NCBI GenBank assembly: GCA_023228125.1
Contig: JALOBT010000031.1
Coordinates: 1-31,121 of the forward strand
Direction of reading: 5' to 3'
From: Candidatus Cloacimonadota bacterium
GTDB taxonomy: Bacteria > Cloacimonadota > Cloacimonadia > Cloacimonadales > Cloacimonadaceae
Length of the DNA: 31,121 bases
Below are positions 9,641-16,190 of this stretch, one piece after another. The position numbers and the translations under genes are program-made. The notes beneath the pieces are model-generated. The model made no database searches. It saw only the letters and a list, made by a program, of their open reading frames with translations, and had not been told where the DNA came from. How positions within the stretch are numbered: the first letter of the stretch is position 1; each line of letters opens with the position of its first letter.

Positions 9641-10771
9641 ATGAGCGAAGATTTGAAATTAGACAAAGAATCTACCCAGCAGGTCTATCCCGATCGGCAG
9701 GACGAGCAAAAAAACGGAGATGGTAAGAAGATTCGTAGTCCCAGAGCTTTGGAGCGCCGCAGAAATTTCCGGCCAATTATCTTGTGCATCGGACTTTTCC
9801 TGATCGGTCTGGGACATGCCAATGCTCAGATCAAAGCAGAGATCGGCTTGGCCGTGGAATATACAGATAACATCTTTCAGCTTTCAGATTATGATATAAC
9901 ACGCTGGAAAAATGATGACCCCAAGCTGGATTTTGTAAAGAGCACAGATGATCTGAAACTAACCACGCGCCTTGATCTGGATTATCCGATTCACTATCGC
10001 TGGTGGACTTTTACCCCCTCGGTGACTGCCAAAATCAAGCAGAATATCAGCAATACCGAAAAAGCGGCGCACGACGCCATATTCCGTATTCGGATAGACC
10101 GTTATTACTGGAGCCTTACCACTTTATACGGCTACTATCCTTACACCTATTACCGAGATTTTACGGATAGCGATGGCACAGGCGAAAACGAGAAATACAG
10201 CTACGAACGCGATTTGTACCGGGCGGAATTGGTGGTAAGGCCAATGAAAAAGCTCACTACCTTCGGCAACATCCGCTATGAGGATATGTGTTACAACAAG
10301 TATTTTACCGAGGCAGATGGGAATAGATTCACCACAGAACTCGGTGCCCGCTATAGCTTCCCCTCTTTTTCTTTGCAGGGCTCATACAGCTATCGTGATT
10401 TTGACAATACCGGCTACAAAGAGCTGGATGCAGATGATGGCAGCTATGAGAGCAATAGCTATCGCGGAGTACTGCGGCTGAAGCCCATGCCCTTTAGCGG
10501 AGAAAGCACAAAAAAGCAAAGCTGGCAACCATATCTTGAGCTGAGCAAAGAAGACCGATATTTCCAGGGAAACAGTGCCTGGTATGGCGGACGGGCCTAT
10601 CATGTTTACAATACCAAAGCCGGTCTGAACCTAAAATTACATCCAGATTGGAAATTATCTCTTGACTACTTGCACATCTTCAGGAATGTAGAATCACCCA
10701 GCGCGAGTGTGCTTCGTCTGAAAGAATTCAGCGAAAATCGTCTCTCGGCTGCGGTTAATTACAGATTCTAA
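9641..10771 (+). CDS. Outer-membrane beta-barrel protein with N-terminal pre-signal extension
   Basis: After a hydrophobic segment at about 44-60 ending GHANAQ, the remaining 315 or so residues show repeated amphipathic strands rich in Tyr, Trp and Arg. The protein ends in AAVNYRF, a C-terminal Phe typical of barrels inserted by the BAM machinery. Oddly, some 42 hydrophilic residues rich in Lys, Asp and Glu precede the signal-like segment. A TTG at 9749 would give a conventional signal peptide, but it has no ribosome binding site, whereas AGGA precedes the ATG at 9641. The position in the PGA operon suggests an outer-membrane conduit or anchor for the polymer. The barrel class is well supported; the role is inferred. 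Confidence 0.75.
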   Translation: MSEDLKLDKESTQQVYPDRQDEQKNGDGKKIRSPRALERRRNFRPIILCIGLFLIGLGHANAQIKAEIGLAVEYTDNIFQLSDYDITRWKNDDPKLDFVKSTDDLKLTTRLDLDYPIHYRWWTFTPSVTAKIKQNISNTEKAAHDAIFRIRIDRYYWSLTTLYGYYPYTYYRDFTDSDGTGENEKYSYERDLYRAELVVRPMKKLTTFGNIRYEDMCYNKYFTEADGNRFTTELGARYSFPSFSLQGSYSYRDFDNTGYKELDADDGSYESNSYRGVLRLKPMPFSGESTKKQSWQPYLELSKEDRYFQGNSAWYGGRAYHVYNTKAGLNLKLHPDWKLSLDYLHIFRNVESPSASVLRLKEFSENRLSAAVNYRF

Positions 10772-10785
10772 GAAGTGAGGTAATC

Positions 10786-11100
10786 ATGGACTTCAGAGCT
10801 GAAAAAGAGAAAACGAAGATCAGGGAATTTCTTGACCTGGTAGAGAATCATAAGATCGAGATCAGATATTATAAAACCCCCGTATTGGTGTGGACGAATC
10901 TGGAAGGAGTCTGCCACTATTCCTTTTGGGAAGAAGAGACTTTGGATCGTTTTGGCCTAAGCAATGTGGATGGCTGGGACTTTCAGGAAGACCTGCTCTT
11001 TTGTCCCGATTGGGTGGCCGACGAGGATGAAGAAGAAGATTTTGACGATGATGAAAGCGACGAGGATCTCTGCAAATTCTGCGAAAAGATCAAGCAATGA
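10786..11100 (+). CDS. Small acidic protein with C-terminal CxxC, unknown function
   Basis: This is a 104-residue cytoplasmic protein with no signal or membrane segment. Residues 1-75 look like a compact domain with alternating aromatics (YYKTPVLVWTNLEGVCHYSFW). Residues about 77-93 are almost entirely Asp and Glu, followed by LCKFCEKIKQ, a CxxC pair that could bind metal or be redox active. GTGAGG precedes the ATG at 10786. The stop overlaps the gpsA start as ATGA, so the two genes are probably co-translated. I do not recognise the family. It is unclear whether it belongs functionally with the PGA genes or with gpsA. Confidence 0.75.
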   Translation: MDFRAEKEKTKIREFLDLVENHKIEIRYYKTPVLVWTNLEGVCHYSFWEEETLDRFGLSNVDGWDFQEDLLFCPDWVADEDEEEDFDDDESDEDLCKFCEKIKQ

Positions 11101-12119
11101 AAATATCCATCATCGGTGGCGGCGGCTGGGGACTGGCCCTGGCAAAACTGCTGGCGGAAAACCAGCACGATGTCCTGGTCTGGGAATTTAATCAGGATTT
11201 CCTGCACAGCCTCAGACAAAACCACGGTAATCCAGTTCTCCTCAAAGACATTGTCCTGCCGGATGCAGTAAGCTTTACAGATTCCTTTGCCCAGGTGGCA
11301 GAGCACGAAAGTGATTTGATCCTGCTGGCCACTCCATCCCAGTTTATCCGCTCTACCTTGCGAAACATAGAGCCCGCTCTCGCAGATAAAATCTGGCTTT
11401 CACCCAAACTCAAGGCCATCCTCAATGTCGCCAAAGGCATCGAGCAAAACAGCCTTAAAACCATCGATAAAATCCTGGAAGAAGAGCTGCCCTATGCAGA
11501 CCATAAAAAGATATGCGTGCTTTCCGGCCCCAGTCATGCCGAAGAAGTGGCACGAGGACTTCCCACCACCGTGGTGATCGCCGGAACTGATGAAAAGCTT
11601 TTGATCTGGTTGCAGGAGATCTTCTCAAATGAGTATTTCCGTGCCTATCGTAGCCTGGATATCACCGGAGTGGAGATCGGCGGAGCGGTGAAAAACATCA
11701 TCGCCATCGCCGCAGGAATCATCAGCGGATTGGGTTTTGGAGATAACACCATGGGCGCACTGCTCACCCGGGGAATCGTGGAAATCAGCCGTCTGGGTGA
11801 AACTATGCAGGCCTGGCCAGAGACTTTCCTGGGACTATCAGGGATCGGAGATCTGATCACCACAGCTATCAGCCCCCATAGCCGCAATCGCTTTGTGGGC
11901 TTCCAGATCGGCCAGGGGAAAAGCCTGGAAGAGATTCAATCCACCCTGAAAATGGTGGCAGAAGGGGTGGAAACCACCCGTAGCGTATATCAACTGGCTC
12001 AAAAGCTGAGCATAGACATGCCCATCGTGAGCCAGGTTTACGAGATTTTATACAATGCCAAAGATCCGCATCTGGCAATGCGAGACCTTATGCTACGGGA
12101 GCTGAAGGCTGAGTTTTAA
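11097..12119 (+). CDS. gpsA: Glycerol-3-phosphate dehydrogenase [NAD(P)+]
   Basis: The enzyme reduces dihydroxyacetone phosphate to sn-glycerol 3-phosphate, the backbone precursor of membrane phospholipids, in the cytoplasm. At 340 residues it has the standard length. The N-terminal Rossmann motif is IIGGGGWGLALA (GxGxxG at 7-12). LSGPSHAEEVARGLPT is the family signature. The catalytic lysine lies in GGAVKNIIAIAAG at K199. The C-terminal helical domain includes LSGIGDLITT and the MVAEGVETT stretch. Translation starts within the stop codon of the preceding gene (ATGA). It is the last gene of the run, followed by a possible terminator and a promoter for the next operon. Confidence 0.97.
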   Translation: MKISIIGGGGWGLALAKLLAENQHDVLVWEFNQDFLHSLRQNHGNPVLLKDIVLPDAVSFTDSFAQVAEHESDLILLATPSQFIRSTLRNIEPALADKIWLSPKLKAILNVAKGIEQNSLKTIDKILEEELPYADHKKICVLSGPSHAEEVARGLPTTVVIAGTDEKLLIWLQEIFSNEYFRAYRSLDITGVEIGGAVKNIIAIAAGIISGLGFGDNTMGALLTRGIVEISRLGETMQAWPETFLGLSGIGDLITTAISPHSRNRFVGFQIGQGKSLEEIQSTLKMVAEGVETTRSVYQLAQKLSIDMPIVSQVYEILYNAKDPHLAMRDLMLRELKAEF

Positions 12120-12130
12120 GCTCAGCTCAG
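12108..12130 (+). terminator. Possible weak terminator after gpsA
   Basis: GCTGAG (12108-12113) can pair with CTCAGC (12121-12126). Alternatively CTGAG (12109-12113) can pair with the second CTCAG (12126-12130), which is followed directly by TTTT. A longer T-run lies 12 bases further on. The stem overlaps the gpsA stop codon. The structure is short, so the call is tentative. Confidence 0.35.
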
Positions 12131-12247
12131 TTTTACTGCTTGTTTTTTATGACTCTATGTAATCGAGGCCAAAAAGATTGATTGCCAAAGCAAGCGAATC
12201 ACCATGCTTTGGAACTTCGTTCCTATTAGGCACGCAAAAACGAATCC

Positions 12248-12276
12248 TTGACAAATATCACTACCTCAAATACAAA
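12248..12276 (+). promoter_or_regulatory. Promoter for the acylphosphatase-sigma factor operon
   Basis: A perfect -35 box TTGACA (12248-12253) is followed after 17 bases by TACAAA (12271-12276), which matches four of six -10 positions. Transcription would begin near 12283, about 20 bases before the ATG at 12303. This argues against the earlier in-frame TTG at 12288 as the start. Confidence 0.55.
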
Positions 12277-12302
12277 GATTCAAAAGCTTGAAGAGAATAA
12301 AT

Positions 12303-12572
12303 ATGCCACAATGGGAGATATTATTACAAGGACGCGTACAAGGTGTGGGCTTTCGCTATCTGGCGAGAGAACACGCCCTGAGACTTGGTGTCAAAGGAAA
12401 TATCCGGAATCTTCCGGATGGATCAGTGCGCGTAATCGCAGATGCTAATGAAGATATAATGGGCCTCTTCTGCGATTTCTTACTCCTCGGCAATGTATTC
12501 TCACGTGTGGATAACCTGAGCACTGAAACCATAGACAAACCCAAAGAGTATAATGATTTTGAAATACTATAG
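12303..12572 (+). CDS. acyP: Acylphosphatase
   Basis: This small cytoplasmic enzyme hydrolyses acyl-phosphates such as acetyl phosphate or 1,3-bisphosphoglycerate. The 89 residues match the family's usual size. The phosphate-binding loop GRVQGVGFRYLA carries the essential Arg at 18. The catalytic Asn lies in GNIRNLPDGSV at 36. The ATG at 12303 is chosen over the in-frame TTG at 12288 because of the promoter position and the purine-rich GAAGAGAA upstream. Its last 20 bases overlap the start of the LysM/M23 gene. Sharing an operon with phosphate butyryltransferase, which makes an acyl-phosphate, may be meaningful but could be chance. Confidence 0.93.
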   Translation: MPQWEILLQGRVQGVGFRYLAREHALRLGVKGNIRNLPDGSVRVIADANEDIMGLFCDFLLLGNVFSRVDNLSTETIDKPKEYNDFEIL

Positions 12573-13737
12573 ATATATCTGGCTCCTGCTGCTACTGATG
12601 ATGCTACCTATCATGGCAAGGGCACAAACGCAAACTCATGTGGTAAAAAGGGGAGATACCCTTTATGCCCTGGGGCACAGATACAATATGACTGTAGCGG
12701 AAATCCAGGCGATGAACAACCTGAGCGATATCAATCTATCCATCGGTCAGGTCTTAAAAGTAAAAGCGCAGGCAAAGCCGCCAAAGCCCGCTCCGGCCGT
12801 GCCAGGCACTCCGGTAGTCCCAAGCATCTCAACTGAGCCCAGCACTCCAGCAAGCCCTGAAGAAACCGTCCCACGCGCCTCCCTACCGGCTGATTTCTTT
12901 TATGAGATCCAGCGAGGAGATAACCTATACCGGATTTCCAAAGAACATGAGATCAGCATGAATGATCTGATCTTGTGGAACGACTTTGCCGATGCCAGTG
13001 TGTCTATCTTTCCCGGACAGCGGGTGATCATCAAAGACCCTGCCACAGCCTCTGGGCTGCCACCGGAAGCTCCTGCAAGCTCCGATCAGGGAACTATCTC
13101 CGCTCCGATAGATGAGCCAGAAGAAGAAGAGGAAGAAACCGTGGTGATTGAAAAGGTTTACATCGTGCAGCCCAAGGATACCCTGTTTCGCATCGCCCAG
13201 GAATACGGCAGCACCGTAGATGAATTGAAACGCCTGAATTCTCTGAGCTCAAATAACTTGACGGTAGGACAAAAGATCTATCTGGCCGGAAGCCCCAGGC
13301 CAGTCGATCAAGCTGCCCTGGACCGCCTTACCGAAGGAGAGCTGCTGAAGAAAGACAGGATCCGCAACGACTTGGCCATGCCAGTGAATGGCAGAGTGCT
13401 CTCTGAATATGGGCTGCGTAATGGCAAACCCCACAAGGGAATCGATCTTGGGGCAAAAAGCGGCACTCCCATCTGTGCAGTTTTGGATGGAACCGTAGTA
13501 TATTCCGGAGTGCAGGGAGCTTATGGAAACGTGGTGGTTTTGGAACATCCGGATTTTGTGATGACAGTGTATGCGCACAACGAGAAGAATCTGGTGAAAG
13601 TAGGCGACAAAGTGGAAAAAGCCCAACAGATAGCCACAGCAGGCTCCACAGGTAATGCCAGTGGGTCTCATCTACATTTTGAATACCGGATCAAGGGTAA
13701 AGCCATTAACCCTCGTAAAGTATTGCCTTTAGAATAA
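12553..13737 (+). CDS. LysM-domain M23 (LytM-type) peptidoglycan peptidase, NlpD/EnvC-like
   Basis: The 394-residue exported cell-wall protein begins with a signal peptide (about 1-24, ending MARAQ). Three LysM peptidoglycan-binding repeats follow at about 28-71, 116-160 and 202-245, joined by Pro-rich and Glu-rich linkers. A C-terminal M23 domain spans about 276-394. The zinc and catalytic residues all appear intact: H294 and D298 in HKGIDLG, H342 in YAHNEKN, and H373 and H375 in GSHLHFE. It may therefore be an active endopeptidase rather than a pure amidase activator like EnvC or NlpD. As in many bacteria, the gene sits immediately upstream of a primary-type sigma factor, resembling the nlpD-rpoS arrangement. 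It begins inside the acylphosphatase gene. Confidence 0.93.
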   Translation: MILKYYRYIWLLLLLMMLPIMARAQTQTHVVKRGDTLYALGHRYNMTVAEIQAMNNLSDINLSIGQVLKVKAQAKPPKPAPAVPGTPVVPSISTEPSTPASPEETVPRASLPADFFYEIQRGDNLYRISKEHEISMNDLILWNDFADASVSIFPGQRVIIKDPATASGLPPEAPASSDQGTISAPIDEPEEEEEETVVIEKVYIVQPKDTLFRIAQEYGSTVDELKRLNSLSSNNLTVGQKIYLAGSPRPVDQAALDRLTEGELLKKDRIRNDLAMPVNGRVLSEYGLRNGKPHKGIDLGAKSGTPICAVLDGTVVYSGVQGAYGNVVVLEHPDFVMTVYAHNEKNLVKVGDKVEKAQQIATAGSTGNASGSHLHFEYRIKGKAINPRKVLPLE

Positions 13738-13746
13738 GGAAGAGAT

Positions 13747-14634
13747 ATGCCAAGAGGAATGAGAAAAGAAAGTGTTTTTGCCGATAAGGCTTTGCAGAGT
13801 TATCTGAGCAGCATCTCGCAATTTAAGCCACTCTCCCGCAAAGCTGAACATGAGCTGGGCACCAAAGCCAGAGCCGGAGATGCCGAGGCCATGAATCAAC
13901 TGATTCAGGCCAATCTCAAGTTTGTGGTCAAGATCGCTGCCCGCTATCAAAACAGAGGCCTTTCTCTGTCTGAATTGATCAGCGAAGGCAATATCGGCCT
14001 CATCAAAGCCATCGAGAAGTTTGATCCAGACAAGGATATCAAGCTTATTTCTTACGCTATTTGGTGGATCAAGCAGCGCATTACGCTGGCTGTGTCTGAA
14101 AAGTCCTCACTGATCAGAGTCCCCTTAGGGAAATCCAGCACCGCCCACAGGATCAAAGCCACCAAAGAGCGGGTTTTTGCAGAGACCGGGCGCAAAGCCA
14201 GCACCGAGGAGATCGCAGACCGCCTTAATATCACCGAAAAGTCGATTAAACTCATCAAAGACCAGATCCCGAATACCTCCTCCTATGATGAAGTGCTCAA
14301 AACCGACGATTATCAGGATTTTACCACTCGCGATCTTATGCATGATAAGGACGCCCTCGATCCTCAGCAGTTCTATGAGCAAGAACGCCTCAACAAACGT
14401 ATCCATAAGGCCATAGACAAGCTGGAAAAACGGGAAGCTGAGATCATCCGCACCTACTTTGGCCTCAATGAAAAGCATGAAACCAAGAACTTCGCCCAGA
14501 TCGCTGAAGTGATGGGGCTCTCCCGGGAAAGAGTCCGCCAGATCCAGAAAGAAGCACTCAAGAAGATTCTGGTAGAGATGAAACCTGAGGAAGACGCTTT
14601 TGTGGATGAATTCATTGATCAATACGATTATTAA
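13747..14634 (+). CDS. rpoD: Primary-type sigma-70 factor (RpoD/SigA-like, short form)
   Basis: This RNA polymerase specificity subunit recognises -10 and -35 promoter elements. The 295 residues lack region 1.1, as in Bacteroidota primary sigma factors. Region 2 runs from about 45 to 115, with ANLKFVVKIAARYQNRGLS, ELISEGNIGLIKAIEKFD and the melting and -10 reading helix ISYAIWWIKQRI. Region 3 covers about 120-200. Region 4 spans about 215-278, with the helix-turn-helix FAQIAEVMGLSRERVRQIQ. GGAAGAG precedes the ATG at 13747. Whether it is the housekeeping factor or a group 2 paralogue cannot be settled from one window. The TTGACA-type promoters found nearby fit a sigma-70-type reader. Confidence 0.9.
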   Translation: MPRGMRKESVFADKALQSYLSSISQFKPLSRKAEHELGTKARAGDAEAMNQLIQANLKFVVKIAARYQNRGLSLSELISEGNIGLIKAIEKFDPDKDIKLISYAIWWIKQRITLAVSEKSSLIRVPLGKSSTAHRIKATKERVFAETGRKASTEEIADRLNITEKSIKLIKDQIPNTSSYDEVLKTDDYQDFTTRDLMHDKDALDPQQFYEQERLNKRIHKAIDKLEKREAEIIRTYFGLNEKHETKNFAQIAEVMGLSRERVRQIQKEALKKILVEMKPEEDAFVDEFIDQYDY

Positions 14635-14655
14635 AACACACAAGGAGCCCTGGCT

Positions 14656-15555
14656 ATGATAAAGAACTTTGATGAACTGATCTTACGGGTCAAACAAGCC
14701 CAGAGAGGCACAGTCATAATCGCCGCTGCCCAAACCGAGAGCGTATTGGACGCTGCGATCCTGGCCAAGAAAGAAGGTTTGGCCGAAAGCATCCTGGTGG
14801 GAGACGCCAAAGCCATCCAGGAACTCTTGCAAAAGATGTCCCCACAGCATGCTCATAGCTTTGAGATTGTGGATACCGGCACCGATCTTACCGCCGCTGC
14901 CATTAGGTCAGTGGAACTGATCAATCAGGGCAAAGGCGATCTGATCCTGAAGGGGAAAACCGATACCTCTATGCTCCTCAAAGCAGTGCTGGACAAGGAA
15001 AAAGGCCTGCGCATCAGCGAGGTGATCTCAGATGTATTGGCCTATGAACATCCCGCTGGGATCAGGCTGATGAGTGACGGCGGAATCAACATCCTGCCAG
15101 AACTGAAGGACAAGATCGCCATCATCAAAAACGCCGTGCAGGTAGCCCACTATCTGGATAATCCCAATCCCAAAGTAGCCATCCTCTCAGCCGTGGAAGT
15201 GGTGAATCCCAAAATGCCCGCCACCCTGGATGCCGCTTTGATCGCCAAAATGAATGAACGCAGACAGATTTCCGGCTGCATCATCGAAGGCCCTCTGGCT
15301 TTTGATAACGCCGTGGATGCCGCCGCTGCCCAGATGAAAGGCATCACCAGCCCAGTGGGAGGTGCTGCCGATATCATGATCGTGCCCAATATCGAAGCCG
15401 GAAACATCTATGGTAAGATGCTCACATACTATTGCAAATACCGCGTAGCCCACGTGGTGATGGGAACCAAAGCACCTATTTTGATCCCCTCCAGAGCAGA
15501 TGATGGGCAGACCAAGATGCTGTGCATGGCGCTCGGTCTGGCCTCTATGCTCTAA
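14656..15555 (+). CDS. ptb: Phosphate butyryltransferase (PTA/PTB family)
   Basis: The enzyme exchanges CoA for phosphate on butyryl-CoA or branched-chain acyl-CoA, giving an acyl-phosphate that a kinase can use to make ATP. That fits amino-acid or fatty-acid fermentation. The 299 residues are typical of Ptb and shorter than many phosphotransacetylases. PTA/PTB stretches include ILKGKTDTSMLLKAVLDKE, LMSDGGINILP and PVGGAADIMIVPNIEAGN. AAGGAG lies nine bases before the ATG. No butyrate or acetate kinase gene is present in the window, so the partner must be elsewhere. Substrate preference within the family cannot be read from sequence by eye; a branched-chain or general acyl role is possible. 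Confidence 0.9.
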   Translation: MIKNFDELILRVKQAQRGTVIIAAAQTESVLDAAILAKKEGLAESILVGDAKAIQELLQKMSPQHAHSFEIVDTGTDLTAAAIRSVELINQGKGDLILKGKTDTSMLLKAVLDKEKGLRISEVISDVLAYEHPAGIRLMSDGGINILPELKDKIAIIKNAVQVAHYLDNPNPKVAILSAVEVVNPKMPATLDAALIAKMNERRQISGCIIEGPLAFDNAVDAAAAQMKGITSPVGGAADIMIVPNIEAGNIYGKMLTYYCKYRVAHVVMGTKAPILIPSRADDGQTKMLCMALGLASML

Positions 15556-15561
15556 GAACCT

Positions 15562-16026
15562 GTGAATATCCGAATCATCCTGCTGGGCAAAGACAAAGAC
15601 CGCTGGCTCAGCGAAGCCGTGGATGAATATCTCAAAAGACTGGCTCCCTTTTGCCGCCTGGAAATCCTGCAATTGCCCGATGTTAGCATCAAGCAGACCG
15701 GCAATAGCCAGCAGGTAATCCAAAAAGAAGGCGAAAAAGTGCTCGGCCGGCTCGAAGAGGATGATTTCGTGATCTTGCTTGAAGAACGGGGCGAGGAGAA
15801 ATCTTCACTTGAATTTTCGCAGTTTCTGACTAAATTGTCAGATAGAAAGAGAATCGTATTTGTGATCGGCGGCGTATATGGCACGAGTAAGCAATTAGGC
15901 CAGCGAGCTCATTTTCGGATGAGCCTCTCACGCCTGACCTTTACTCACCGTATGTCCCGGCTGATCCTGATCGAACAGATTTACCGCGCGATGATGATAT
16001 CCAGCGGCAGATCTTATCATATATAA
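15562..16026 (+). CDS. rlmH: 23S rRNA (pseudouridine1915-N3)-methyltransferase RlmH
   Basis: This SPOUT-class methyltransferase modifies pseudouridine 1915 in helix 69 of 23S rRNA. The 154 residues match the family length of about 155. Signatures are the N-terminal IRIILLGK, the SAM-binding knot VFVIGGVYG, the LTFTHRMSRLILIEQIYRA stretch and the terminal GRSYHI, corresponding to the usual Pro-Tyr-His-Lys end. Translation starts with GTG at 15562, six bases after the ptb stop. The ribosome binding site is weak, consistent with coupling to the upstream gene. Confidence 0.95.
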   Translation: MNIRIILLGKDKDRWLSEAVDEYLKRLAPFCRLEILQLPDVSIKQTGNSQQVIQKEGEKVLGRLEEDDFVILLEERGEEKSSLEFSQFLTKLSDRKRIVFVIGGVYGTSKQLGQRAHFRMSLSRLTFTHRMSRLILIEQIYRAMMISSGRSYHI

Positions 16027-16037
16027 GAGGTTATACA

Positions 16038-16190
16038 ATGCTATACATGATGCTTACAAGAATGGACACCGTACAAGAATCGCTCTGGATTATGCTCCAG
16101 GGCATGCTGGGAATATTCATCTTTACAGGGATATTCTACCTGCTGATATATTCACTGGAGAAGATATTTACCGCGCGTAAAAAGCCATGA
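16038..16190 (+). CDS. OadG-related small membrane subunit (50 aa)
   Basis: The product is a 50-residue single-pass membrane protein. A short N-terminus (MLYMMLTRMDTVQES) leads into one hydrophobic helix at about 17-40 containing LQGMLGIFIFTGIFYLL, then a basic tail ending ARKKP. The length and the pattern of a Gly-Met before an Ile/Phe-rich helix resemble OadG-type gamma subunits of sodium-pumping decarboxylases, which anchor the complex. AAGAGG lies seven bases before the ATG, and the stop overlaps the next start as ATGA, so it is very probably translated. No alpha or beta decarboxylase subunit is encoded nearby. The gene call is firm; the family assignment is moderate. Confidence 0.75.
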   Translation: MLYMMLTRMDTVQESLWIMLQGMLGIFIFTGIFYLLIYSLEKIFTARKKP

